In this document: positions 26,832-35,180 of the stretch, in pieces
How the letters are laid out: the number at the start of each line of letters is the position of its first letter
Position numbering within the stretch: position 1 is the stretch's first letter
NCBI GenBank assembly: GCA_945890645.1
Contig: CAMDCV010000032.1
Location: 1 to 45,485, forward strand
DNA length: 45,485 nucleotides
Reading direction: 5' to 3'
Source of the DNA: Akkermansia muciniphila
GTDB lineage: Bacteria; Verrucomicrobiota; Verrucomicrobiia; Verrucomicrobiales; Akkermansiaceae
Translations under genes and position numbers: made by a program
The notes under the pieces: generated by a model
What the model was told of the DNA's origin: nothing
Database searches by the model: none
Seen by the model: only the letters and a program-made list of their open reading frames with translations

Positions 26832-28103
26832 ATGGACAAACTTCTCGTACACGGCGGCTCCACACTTCGCGGCAGCATCAATATTTCCGGCTCAAAAAAC
26901 GCCTCGCTGCCGATCCTCGCCGCCTCGCTTCTCACCGATCAAGAAGTGATCATCCGCCGCGTGCCCGATGTATCGGACACCAACTACATGGTGCAAATCA
27001 TTTCCGCACTCGGTGGCGAAATCGAGCGCAGCTCCGGCACTGTGCGCATCAACAACAAAACCATCGTCGATACCGCTCCCTACGATCTCGTACGCCGCAT
27101 GCGTGCCTCCATCTGCGTGATGGGACCGTTACTCGCACGCACCGGTCGTGCCGTTGTCTCGCTGCCAGGTGGGTGCATCATCGGCGATCGACCTGTCGAT
27201 CTCCACCTGAGAGGCTTAGAGGCACTCGGAGCGACGACCGAATTTGATTCCGGAAACATCATCATCACCGCACCGAAAGGTGGCCTCAAAGGAGCGGAAA
27301 TCAACCTGCGCGGCACCCACGGTCCTACCGTTCTCGGCACCGACAACGTAATGATGGCCGCCGTATTTGCCGAAGGCACCACGGTGATCGAATCTGCCGC
27401 CGCTGAACCAGAAGTCGAAGACCTCGCGAACTTCCTCAATGGTCTCGGTGCGAAAATCGAAGGGGCGGGCACTCGTCGCATCACCATTCAAGGCGTGACT
27501 TCCTTAGGCAGCATCGAACACACTGTAATCCCCGATCGCATCGAAGCCGGCACCTTCATGGCGGCCGCCGTCATCGCTGGTGAGGGCGTGACATTGCATC
27601 GCATCTGCCGCGCCCAAATGACCGCCATCTCGAAAATTTTCGAAGACTGCGGCCACATTCTTCAGTTCAATGAAGCGGGCGATAGCGTCACCATCCATCG
27701 CGGTGAAAATCCCGTTGGTGCCGAGATCAACACCGCCCCCTACCCCGGCTACCCCACTGACATGCAGGCGCAAATGACCGCCGTCTTCGCAACCACACTC
27801 GGCATTTCCGTGGTAAAGGACACCATCTTCCCGCAACGCTTCATGCACTGCGCCGAAATGAAACGCATGGGCGCCGACATCAATGTCGATAGCGGCACCG
27901 CGATCATCAAAGGCGTGAAACAACTTTCCGCCGCCCCCGTGATGGCGAGCGATCTTCGTGCGTCTGCCGCGCTCGTGCTCGCCGGACTCACCGCCAAAGG
28001 CACCACCACCATCTCCCGCCTCTACCACATCGACCGCGGCTACGAGCACATCGACGAAAAACTCCTTCAACTCCACGCCCGCGTCGAACGAGTCAAAGAG
28101 TAA
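26832..28103 (+). CDS. murA: UDP-N-acetylglucosamine 1-carboxyvinyltransferase
   Basis: MurA transfers enolpyruvate from PEP to UDP-GlcNAc, the first committed step of peptidoglycan synthesis. The 423-aa product has the standard length. It shows the substrate lysine-asparagine pair in ISGSKNASLPILAA (K22, N23), RMRASICVMGPLLAR, the catalytic cysteine loop LPGGCIIGDRP (C115, the residue modified by fosfomycin), GTENV-like LGTDNVMMAA and the C-terminal YHIDRGYEHIDEKL. Carrying Cys rather than Asp at 115 predicts fosfomycin sensitivity of the enzyme. It is the second gene of the prmC transcript. Confidence 0.97.
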   Translation: MDKLLVHGGSTLRGSINISGSKNASLPILAASLLTDQEVIIRRVPDVSDTNYMVQIISALGGEIERSSGTVRINNKTIVDTAPYDLVRRMRASICVMGPLLARTGRAVVSLPGGCIIGDRPVDLHLRGLEALGATTEFDSGNIIITAPKGGLKGAEINLRGTHGPTVLGTDNVMMAAVFAEGTTVIESAAAEPEVEDLANFLNGLGAKIEGAGTRRITIQGVTSLGSIEHTVIPDRIEAGTFMAAAVIAGEGVTLHRICRAQMTAISKIFEDCGHILQFNEAGDSVTIHRGENPVGAEINTAPYPGYPTDMQAQMTAVFATTLGISVVKDTIFPQRFMHCAEMKRMGADINVDSGTAIIKGVKQLSAAPVMASDLRASAALVLAGLTAKGTTTISRLYHIDRGYEHIDEKLLQLHARVERVKE

Positions 28104-28133
28104 CGTGGCGGAGGTGTCTCGCCTCCCTGCCTC
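28104..28133. repeat. Palindromic element with a GTCTC/GAGAC core
   Basis: GGAGG (28110-28114), loop TGTCTCG, CCTCC (28122-28126) starts right after the murA stop. It resembles the hairpin at 42802-42820 in having the core CGAGAC between GC-rich arms. It may be a dispersed repeat; it may also act as an RNA 3' structure. Confidence 0.45.
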
Positions 28134-28139
28134 AAAATC

Positions 28140-28466
28140 ATGTCCCAAGCGCGCACAAGTCAGACAAACAATCAACAACACCCACTGGTGGGAACCTGGG
28201 TAAGTGCAGATGAATTTGCCTCGGACGTTGAATACCTGATCTCGGCAAAGGGAGATGGATTAACAGTTCGCGCGATCAATAAAAATGACTCGGAAGAAGC
28301 GGACATTTTCGAGATTCAGTGGGATGGAGAAATTTTAACTTTTGCAGCTCATTGGAACTCTACGGGCCGGTTTGCGCGCTGTCGTTTTTTATTGCAGTCC
28401 CAAGACCTTGTAGACTTTACCTACACTTACACCGACAGTGATGTGTTGCATCGCAAGTCAGTGTAA
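28140..28466 (+). CDS. Small protein of unknown function
   Basis: A 108-aa soluble product without a signal peptide. PLVGTWVSADE at the N-terminus and the alternating strands that follow (VEYLISAKGDGLTVRAINK, EIQWDGEILTFAAHW, RCRFLLQSQDLVDFTYTYTD) suggest a small beta-barrel or half-barrel reminiscent of lipocalin-like folds; this is a pattern impression, not a match. It lies 36 bp after murA, with a palindrome in between, and 27 bp before a lipoprotein gene. Confidence 0.65.
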   Translation: MSQARTSQTNNQQHPLVGTWVSADEFASDVEYLISAKGDGLTVRAINKNDSEEADIFEIQWDGEILTFAAHWNSTGRFARCRFLLQSQDLVDFTYTYTDSDVLHRKSV

Positions 28467-28493
28467 TATTTTTCTCATCAGATTATCAACGTA

Positions 28494-28871
28494 ATGAACT
28501 CCCTCACTCTCCTACGTGCTTTTTGCCTATCACTGCCCCTTGCCTGCATTGGATGTAAAAACCAGCAGCATGCAGCAGAACCTGAGGAACAAAAACCCCA
28601 GGAAGTTTCACTCGTTGCACAACCGGAAGAGGTAAAAGAAGATCCAGGCGATCTCTACTATCAGGCTTATCTTAAATCGCGCGAAGGTTCGAGCTTATCC
28701 CGTGATGCTTCTAATGCCAAGGAGCGCGAACTAGCGCTTCAGAAATTTCAAGAATCACTCGATTCCTTTCAGGCCATTAAAACGAAATTTCCTAATTGGA
28801 AGTCGCAGATGGTTGATGGAAGGATTGAATTAACGATCCAGCAAATGGCAAAGCTCAAGCAGAAAGAGTAA
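28494..28871 (+). CDS. Small lipoprotein of unknown function
   Basis: A 125-aa product with a lipoprotein signal (LSLPLACIGC, cysteine at about residue 22). A Glu/Pro/Gln-rich linker follows, then a helical part that looks like one and a half TPR-type helices (YYQAYLKSREGSS, ELALQKFQESLDSFQAIKTK, FPNWKSQMVDGRIELT). It is likely anchored in a membrane and faces the periplasm. No family is recognised. Confidence 0.7.
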   Translation: MNSLTLLRAFCLSLPLACIGCKNQQHAAEPEEQKPQEVSLVAQPEEVKEDPGDLYYQAYLKSREGSSLSRDASNAKERELALQKFQESLDSFQAIKTKFPNWKSQMVDGRIELTIQQMAKLKQKE

Positions 28872-28919
28872 TCCATTGCCCATCCTAACCGACGAAAAAT
28901 GCAACACACGCACTGACCT

Positions 28920-29369
28920 GTGAAGCCGCCTCGCCTTTCACTACTCATTTCTCTAACATGTGCGGTAGCCGTCGCGACCTATGCAATGTTTTTCTTTGTG
29001 GGAGCCGAGCGGATTTATCGTCTTTGGTATTACACACCCGCTGCTTTGGTAGTGGGATCACTGATCACCGATCGATTTCAGCAACGTAGTGCAAGGAAGA
29101 GGGGCTATTACCTCGATGGAATCATCGCGGTTTTGTGCCTTTCCCGACCACTATTTGGTTGGCCACCCGTTTCCGGTCACGCGCTATTTTTTGTGTATGC
29201 ATTCCTCACAGCATCCAGCAATCGCACTCGTGTATTTGCCTTGCTATTAGGCGTCATCACTCTGTATGCCAAAATTTGGCTATGGCACTGGGACATAACA
29301 CTTTGGCCGGGATTACTTGCAGGACTAGTAACAGGTATTTTGTATCGACGTAATCAAACTAGAGAATAG
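28920..29369 (+). CDS. Small integral membrane protein
   Basis: A 149-aa hydrophobic product (GTG start at 28920) with about four or five membrane helices, for example LLISLTCAVAVATYAMFFFV, the YTPAALVVGSLI segment, HALFFVYAFLTA and VFALLLGVITLYAKIWLW, and a positively charged end (RRNQTRE). No family is recognised. It may be cotranscribed with the lipoprotein gene 48 bp upstream. It ends 5 bp before the convergent YdjM-type gene. Confidence 0.65.
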   Translation: MKPPRLSLLISLTCAVAVATYAMFFFVGAERIYRLWYYTPAALVVGSLITDRFQQRSARKRGYYLDGIIAVLCLSRPLFGWPPVSGHALFFVYAFLTASSNRTRVFALLLGVITLYAKIWLWHWDITLWPGLLAGLVTGILYRRNQTRE

Positions 29370-29374
29370 CACTC

Positions 29375-30385
29375 TCAACGACCCGCATCTCCGTCCCGAA
29401 TCATCTTCCACAACGCCTGCCATGAGTCATCTCGGGTGCGCCGAAATGTGGCAAATTTTACATGCTCATCAGGCTTCGACGGATCGATTGTGATGCCCCA
29501 CAAGGGTGCGATGGCATCGGGACGCAGGGCGTAGCGCATGTCGCCTAACACCTGTGGCTGCTGCGGGTGCCAAGCTAGCCAATCATTCGAGAAATGGGCA
29601 AAACGGCGGATGTCATGGGCCAATACGGAGTCGGACGGAATGTTTGCAAGTGATTCAGGACGCACCAATGTGGCACGACTTTCCCCTATCAATCGCACAT
29701 CACCGCCAGCCCGATAGCACAAGACATGCACTTCACCTTCATGCTCATAAAGGGCGCGCCAGACGATGTTATTGCCGAACGAGGGCTTCGCCGTCAATCG
29801 CAACGGCCCATGACCGCGCTCCTCGGCGACGAACCGTGCTTCCCGCAGCACGCGCTGCTGTTGCACGAAACAGATCCCGAGATAAAACAACGCCCATAGT
29901 AGAGCCGCAGTGGCCCATTTCCGCGAGCGTCGTTTGATGCAGAACACCACCAAGATTAACAGTGGCAATGTGAACAGAGGATCAATCACAGAAATCAAAT
30001 CCCACGACACCCGCGTATCCGCAAACGGCCAGAACCAGCGCGTGCCATAGCTCGTCCACACATCACAAAGCCCATGACTCAATGCGGCAGCGATACCAGC
30101 CACCATCAGGATACGAGCATCGCAGGTTTTTTTGCGCCAACGTTGCCAAAGAATCACGAGCCATGCCATCGCCACGCCGATCACTGGTGCCAGCAACAAC
30201 GAGTGCGTGAAATGCCGATGCATCGCTATGCCAAACAACGGGTCTTCCTTCGACTGCAGAAATACATCCAGATCAGGAAATTCACCCGCAAGAAATCCCA
30301 CCACCGCCGCCTGACGACGGCTTTCACGCGGTGCCACGCAAACTGCCACCGCCATGCCCAAAAGTCCGTGAGTGAGATTGTCCAT
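29375..30385 (-). CDS. YdjM-type membrane-bound metal-dependent hydrolase
   Basis: A 336-aa membrane protein of the PF04307 (YdjM) family. The start at 30385 gives the family's typical first residues MDNLTHGLLGMAV; the frame is open for 24 codons further upstream. Conserved metal-site candidates are the His in NLTHG, the acidic GEFPDLD and the histidines in HRHFTHSLLLAP, followed by several membrane helices (AWLVILWQRW, LILVVFCIK). A soluble C-terminal part of about 150 residues follows. The substrate is unknown; related proteins are LexA-controlled in E. coli, but I see no LexA box here. Confidence 0.88.
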   Translation of the reverse strand: MDNLTHGLLGMAVAVCVAPRESRRQAAVVGFLAGEFPDLDVFLQSKEDPLFGIAMHRHFTHSLLLAPVIGVAMAWLVILWQRWRKKTCDARILMVAGIAAALSHGLCDVWTSYGTRWFWPFADTRVSWDLISVIDPLFTLPLLILVVFCIKRRSRKWATAALLWALFYLGICFVQQQRVLREARFVAEERGHGPLRLTAKPSFGNNIVWRALYEHEGEVHVLCYRAGGDVRLIGESRATLVRPESLANIPSDSVLAHDIRRFAHFSNDWLAWHPQQPQVLGDMRYALRPDAIAPLWGITIDPSKPDEHVKFATFRRTRDDSWQALWKMIRDGDAGR

Positions 30386-30530
30386 GCCGCGCCACCATCG
30401 CCGCAATACGCGGATTTTCCAGTAGAAATCTGCAGATGCTGCGGGGACGGTTGGCAAAATTGTATAGTATCAATCCGATGGATCAGTGTTTTCGATTTTT
30501 GATTGAAGGTGTTTTTACACGAGGTATGAA

Positions 30531-31394
30531 TTGCTTGTGCTTTCAGAAATCAACATCCCCTCTCCCCTGCCCTCTGTGGGATGTGATCGCCTCAGCCACC
30601 GCAATCCCATCGTTTACTGGCTGGGTGTGCAGTGGTTTCGTACGAAGCGTCATGTGCTTTGGTTGTTACAAAAAGAGACATTTGCCAAAGAACGAGCTCA
30701 AGGACCTTTGCCCTATCGCGTGCACAAACACTCCTCCGTATTGATCCGTAAATTGGGCGACACCGACCCCGTGCTGCAGCACAACAAAATCATCAATCTC
30801 CGACTCGCCACAGCCTGCCTCCACGAAGTCATCATCCGACCTGGGGAAGTGTTTTCCTTTTGCAAACTAGTCGGAAAACCCACACGCCGACGAGGCTTCG
30901 TGAAAGGTTTGCAACTCAGCCGCGGGCAAGCCATTTCGGGGATTGGTGGTGGCATTTGCCAAATTGCGAATCTCATTCATTGGCTCGTTCTTCACAGCCC
31001 GCTGACTGTGGTGGAGCGCAGTCAACATAGCTATGATCCTTTTCCTGATGAGGGGCGCATCATTCCCTTTGGCACCGGAGCAGCGATTTTTTATAACTAT
31101 GTGGACTATCAATTTCGCAACGATACCCTAGACACGTATCAATTACGATTTTGGCTAACAGAAAAAACCTTAGAAGGTGAGCTACGTTGCAATCGCGATC
31201 TGGAACACAAATATCATGTGATCGAGAAACACCATGTATTCGTGAAAATCGGCAACGCCTTTTATCGATCGAATCAAATTTGGCAATACCGCACCGTGAA
31301 ATGCCGCAGCGAGGTCGAAGAGGAAAAGCTGATCACGCGCAACTTCGCTGTCGTCAAGTACCAGCCCACCGACTACACGGAGCTGAAACTCTAA
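30531..31394 (+). CDS. VanW family protein
   Basis: About 287 aa. The VanW signature is clear: RPGEVFSFCKLVGKPT, RRRGFVKGLQL, ISGIGGGICQIANLIHWLVL and the FGTGAAIFYNYVDYQF block, all of the VanW/YoaR fold. The name comes from the accessory gene of the VanB vancomycin operon, but the biochemical role is unknown and most genomic copies have nothing to do with resistance. The start is uncertain: TTG 30531 or GTG 30537 fit; the frame opens at 30507. No signal peptide is visible. The nearest neighbours (YdjM-type hydrolase, S9 peptidase) do not suggest a van cluster. Confidence 0.85.
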   Translation: MLVLSEINIPSPLPSVGCDRLSHRNPIVYWLGVQWFRTKRHVLWLLQKETFAKERAQGPLPYRVHKHSSVLIRKLGDTDPVLQHNKIINLRLATACLHEVIIRPGEVFSFCKLVGKPTRRRGFVKGLQLSRGQAISGIGGGICQIANLIHWLVLHSPLTVVERSQHSYDPFPDEGRIIPFGTGAAIFYNYVDYQFRNDTLDTYQLRFWLTEKTLEGELRCNRDLEHKYHVIEKHHVFVKIGNAFYRSNQIWQYRTVKCRSEVEEEKLITRNFAVVKYQPTDYTELKL

Positions 31395-31444
31395 TTTTCA
31401 ATCGGCGCTTGCAATTTTTTCCTGCTAGCGGCGGTATAGCGCTC

Positions 31445-33484
31445 ATGTCTTTTGTGAAATATTTCGGGATATCGTTCGTATTTGCTCTTCCCCTATGGGC
31501 CGAGCATGGAGGCACCGCTCAGTTTGAGAGAACGACGACAGAGTTTTTCGCGATGGCACGGACTCCCGTGCGCAATCAAAAAATCAACTTCGGCTGGGCG
31601 GAAAATGAATCCCATTTGTTCTACAAAATTACCGAAGAAAATGGCAATGACATCGTAATGGCCTGGGATCTGGCAAAGGGCACAGAAAGCAAAAGCTCAC
31701 AACAAATTCCCGCGTTGCCGGAAGTGCCGAAAATAAAGTCACCCCAACGCTCGGGTTACGATGAAAATCAATCGAAAGATAACCAATGGGAAGTACTGCT
31801 TCGCGATGGCTCTGTCATCTTAAAAGACCGCAACACGAATACCGAGCGGGTGCTGGCGAAAGACAACCAAAATGGAGCCTTTTCAGGCAAACCGTACTGG
31901 TCGCCTGATTCGAAAAAATTTCTACTCTGGCAAAAAAAGGAAGTAGCGGAGCGCATCATCCATTACACGCGCTCGTCGCCGGAAAAACAATTGCATCCCG
32001 AGCACTTCGCCATCGACTACACAAAGCCAGGTGATGAGCTTTCGGTCCCTGTTCCGTGGATTTTTTATACCGACGGCAGCAATCCCCTTGAACCGGACCT
32101 GAGCTTGCTCGCAAATCCGTTTGAAATCAGAAAACCCGCCTGGCGCTCTGATTCAGAGCGACTTACCTATGAGTTTATTGAGCGTGGATTTGGCAAATTG
32201 AACGTCATCGAAATCAATGCAGCGACGCGAAAACAGCGCGTATTGATCCGCGAGGAAAGTGATACTTTTGTCTATGCCTATGGATATGCATTCCGATGCG
32301 ACCTCCGCGAAGGTGAAGAAATCCTATGGAACTCCGAACGCGATGGATGGAATCACTTGTATCTGATGGATGGGAAAACAGGTGCGGTCAAAAAGCAACT
32401 CACCAAAGGCGAATGGGTCGTAAAAAAAGTGCTGCAGGTGAATGAAGAAAATCGCACGGTTTTGTTGCAAGTGTGCGGTAACTACCCCACCCAAGATCCC
32501 TACTTTGAGCATTACGTAATGGTCCATATCGATACGGGTAAGATCGTGCCGTTGACCGACTCCGCGGGGCATCATGAAAAACCAGTATTTTCGCCGCAAG
32601 GGAACTACTATGTTTGTAGTTGGTCGCGCATTGATCACTCCCCCGTGTATGAATTGCGTCGCACTTCCGATGGCTCCTTGATTAAAACCTTAAGCAAAGC
32701 TGATGACCGCGAGCTGCGCAAGAAGTGGAATCTGCCTGAACCATTTGTGGCAAAAGATCGCGATGGCAAATTTGATATTTACGGAGTGATTATCAAACCA
32801 CCGAATTTCGATGCATCGAAAAAGTACCCGGTTGTGGAAGCCATCTACGCGGGACCGCATGATGCACATGTCAATAAGTCATGGTCACCATGGATGCCGC
32901 CGATGCATGAAATGGCCGTTCATGGCTTCATCGTCGTGCAGATCGATGGTCGCGGCACCGCGCATCGTGGGAAGGAGTTTCACCATTTCTGTTACAAAAA
33001 TCTCAAGGACGCGGGGCTACCCGATCGCATCGCGTGGATGAAAAAAGCCGCGGAATCGATTCCGCAAATGGATCTCACGCGAGTGGGAATTTTCGGAGGT
33101 TCGGCGGGCGGACAAAATGCATTAGGTGCATTGTTGTTTCACGGAGATTTTTACAAAGCGGCCGCCGCCGATTGTGGCTGCCATGACAATCGCATGGATA
33201 AGATTTGGTGGAATGAACAGTGGATGGATTGGCCCGTTGGACCGCAATACGCCGATAATTCCAACGTGACACACGCAAAGAACTTGCAGGGTGCGCTATT
33301 GTTGACCGTGGGAGAAGTGGATACGAATGTCGATCCCTCCTCGACGCTGCAAGTCGTCAATGCACTCATCAAAGCAGACAAAGACTTTGAACTCATCGTG
33401 GTGCCAAACGGCAAACATGGCGTCGGTGAATCCCGTCATATGCAACGCAAGCGCGTAGAGTTTTTTCAACGCCATTTACAGTAA
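31445..33484 (+). CDS. Exported prolyl oligopeptidase-type serine peptidase (family S9)
   Basis: A 679-aa product from ATG 31445; that start gives a signal peptide (YFGISFVFALPLWAEHG), while the open frame upstream overlaps the vanW gene. Residues about 30-430 look like the beta-propeller of DPP4-type enzymes (repeats such as WSPDSKKFLLW, WRSDSERLTYEF and FSPQGNYYVCSWS). The alpha/beta hydrolase part has the nucleophile IFGGSAGGQNAL (serine about residue 552), the Asp in VGEVDTNVDPSS and the His in NGKHGVGES. The likely role is cleavage of dipeptides, often after proline, in the periplasm. The nucleophile elbow is GGSAGGQ rather than the usual GWSYGG. Confidence 0.92.
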   Translation: MSFVKYFGISFVFALPLWAEHGGTAQFERTTTEFFAMARTPVRNQKINFGWAENESHLFYKITEENGNDIVMAWDLAKGTESKSSQQIPALPEVPKIKSPQRSGYDENQSKDNQWEVLLRDGSVILKDRNTNTERVLAKDNQNGAFSGKPYWSPDSKKFLLWQKKEVAERIIHYTRSSPEKQLHPEHFAIDYTKPGDELSVPVPWIFYTDGSNPLEPDLSLLANPFEIRKPAWRSDSERLTYEFIERGFGKLNVIEINAATRKQRVLIREESDTFVYAYGYAFRCDLREGEEILWNSERDGWNHLYLMDGKTGAVKKQLTKGEWVVKKVLQVNEENRTVLLQVCGNYPTQDPYFEHYVMVHIDTGKIVPLTDSAGHHEKPVFSPQGNYYVCSWSRIDHSPVYELRRTSDGSLIKTLSKADDRELRKKWNLPEPFVAKDRDGKFDIYGVIIKPPNFDASKKYPVVEAIYAGPHDAHVNKSWSPWMPPMHEMAVHGFIVVQIDGRGTAHRGKEFHHFCYKNLKDAGLPDRIAWMKKAAESIPQMDLTRVGIFGGSAGGQNALGALLFHGDFYKAAAADCGCHDNRMDKIWWNEQWMDWPVGPQYADNSNVTHAKNLQGALLLTVGEVDTNVDPSSTLQVVNALIKADKDFELIVVPNGKHGVGESRHMQRKRVEFFQRHLQ

Positions 33485-33562
33485 ATTCTTCTGGGAAATC
33501 CATTTTCAGGATTCGTTGAAATGCTCTGATTGCGGAACCAACTTCTGAGCGTGATTTTCCGG

Positions 33563-34396
33563 TCAACCGGCGTTTTTCAATCGCCATCGTGAACAATACG
33601 ACTGCAATCGTGTAATCAATAAGGTCATTTTTGATACCCGTAAATCTTTGCTCCGATTGAGACGTGAAAAATAATTTTCCATGACCCGATAAGGCAAATG
33701 CCCCAGTGATTTGAGCAATTCTTTTTGCGCCGAATTGTGATTGATCGTTGCGTGAAAATATCGATCCAACGATTTTTCCAGCCAATCAGCAATCGCATTG
33801 CCATCGCAAATTTCATGGATATAGAAAAACTCGAAAATTTGCAAATAATGGCGGCGCGCGGCTGCATCCAATTCGTGAGAAGACTTTTCCAGCACTAGCT
33901 CTATATATTCTTTTGCCGAGACAGCATACGTGAGCAGATCACAGAGATCGATATATGACAGGCCATCATAAGACAAAAAATACTGCTTCAGGTGTTCGGT
34001 GATTGATGAGCATTGGCGCGCGAGAATGTTTCTGTATTTCTCGATGCAGGTATCAAGCAGGACGATTTCATTTCCATCGTATTCGTCTTTGTCGTAGATC
34101 AGTGCAATACAATTCAATTTGGCCTCGTCTTCTGGCAAAATTTCATTTTCCAAGCGCGCCATAATACGGCTATGAATCAATGGAATGTGCATGCCTGCAA
34201 ATTCAACATCGAAATCATCGAATAGCTTGATCAGCACAGCGACAACCACCCTGGCGTAACGGGTTTTTTCGAGCAAATGAAGCAACTGCTCTGCATCCAC
34301 TTCCGAACGCTGCAACAGACAAATCGCCTCGTCGATTTTAGATGAGTCTGCGCTATGGATCAATGATCGAATTCGGCTAAATGCATTGATCTTCAT
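33563..34396 (-). CDS. Unrecognised 277-aa helical protein behind a toxin-antitoxin pair
   Basis: I do not recognise this family. The product appears soluble, has no signal peptide and is almost entirely alpha-helical, with Leu/Ile-rich repeats (IDEAICLLQRSEVDAEQLLHL, then a long acidic middle, DEYDGNEIVLLDTCIEKY) and a basic C-terminus (RLQSYCSRWRLKN). Helix pairs near the start could be HEAT/ARM-like. It begins only 10 bp after the antitoxin stop on the same strand, so cotranscription with the PIN/RHH pair is likely. The region is visibly more AT-rich than the neighbouring genes, which fits horizontal origin. It converges on the S9 peptidase gene. Confidence 0.75.
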   Translation of the reverse strand: MKINAFSRIRSLIHSADSSKIDEAICLLQRSEVDAEQLLHLLEKTRYARVVVAVLIKLFDDFDVEFAGMHIPLIHSRIMARLENEILPEDEAKLNCIALIYDKDEYDGNEIVLLDTCIEKYRNILARQCSSITEHLKQYFLSYDGLSYIDLCDLLTYAVSAKEYIELVLEKSSHELDAAARRHYLQIFEFFYIHEICDGNAIADWLEKSLDRYFHATINHNSAQKELLKSLGHLPYRVMENYFSRLNRSKDLRVSKMTLLITRLQSYCSRWRLKNAG

Positions 34397-34406
34397 GGAT
34401 CATCAC

Positions 34407-34652
34407 TCACCGTTTCTTCGTTCGCGACTCATCTTTTTTCCTTGGCGCATCGAGTATATTCAAAAGAGCGAGTCCTTTTTTTGCGGAGCCGTTGGCAGCC
34501 ATGGCACGGAATCGTGTTTCTGCGTCAAACTCAGCGATGCTGATAGTGGCCAGTTCTTCTACCAGCTTGTTCACGCTGATGTCACGGTGTTTTGCCAATT
34601 GACGCAGCCGTGCATGTTTGTCGTCGGGCAGTCTAATGGTGAGTGTGCTCAT
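34407..34652 (-). CDS. Ribbon-helix-helix antitoxin
   Basis: An 81-aa protein starting MSTLTIRLPDDKHARLRQLA, the typical N-terminal beta strand and first helix of an RHH DNA-binding domain, followed by ISVNKLVEELATISIAEFDA (second helix). The charged, flexible tail (DAPRKKDESRTKKR) is the likely toxin-binding part. It overlaps the PIN gene by 4 bp (ATGA), so it is translated after the toxin; in most type II pairs the antitoxin comes first. RHH antitoxins normally repress their own operon. Confidence 0.88.
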   Translation of the reverse strand: MSTLTIRLPDDKHARLRQLAKHRDISVNKLVEELATISIAEFDAETRFRAMAANGSAKKGLALLNILDAPRKKDESRTKKR

Positions 34653-35095
34653 AATTGGTGATGGATGAATTGAGTGGGGGTGATGATTTTCAGGTTAGGG
34701 AAGCGTAATTCTTTGGTTTGGAAATCTTTGGTATTGTTGGTTACAATCATTTCAGCGGACCCGGCAACGGCTAACTCGACCAAATGATTGTCGCCTTCAT
34801 CACGAAGGTTCGGTCGCCACAGGTAGTAAACTTTGACCCATTCGCACACAGAAAGAAACGCCTCCAAAAGAGTCTGTCTTTCCGCAACAGTGAGTGGACA
34901 CTTTCGAAAAATTGATTCGCGTTGCATAACTTCCTCATATTCATGGAGCAAGGCCGCTCCCATAAGAGGCTTTGCAACGCCTGACAGGCAGGACCTTAAT
35001 ACGGCACGATTGTTCCCCGAGGCGCTGAGAAGTGCCGCAATGTAAACATTGGTGTCCATAACGATTCTGGGGATCACAGGTTCATGATAGCACAT
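34649..35095 (-). CDS. PIN-domain toxin (putative RNase)
   Basis: A 148-aa PIN-domain protein of the COG1569-like type. The acidic active-site residues are seen in IVMDTNVYIAALLS (first Asp), HEYEEVMQ (Glu) and RDEGDNHLVELA (Asp); the fourth segment is MIVTNNTKDF, as is common in this subgroup. These toxins cut RNA and are held by the partner antitoxin. ATG 35095 or GTG 35077 can be the start; the second places the first beta strand nearest the N-terminus. It is the first gene of a minus-strand operon with the antitoxin and the 277-aa gene. Confidence 0.9.
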   Translation of the reverse strand: MCYHEPVIPRIVMDTNVYIAALLSASGNNRAVLRSCLSGVAKPLMGAALLHEYEEVMQRESIFRKCPLTVAERQTLLEAFLSVCEWVKVYYLWRPNLRDEGDNHLVELAVAGSAEMIVTNNTKDFQTKELRFPNLKIITPTQFIHHQL

Positions 35096-35180
35096 ACGCT
35101 GTCATGATCAATGCATAATTTCCCATTTGACCGCAAACTAAAGATTCGCAATTCCCTATGGAATTTTTAGTATCTGCGGC

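Noticed and set aside
30531-31394. VanW as part of a vancomycin resistance cluster
   Set aside because: No vanH/A/X/R/S genes around; VanW-family proteins are common outside resistance clusters.
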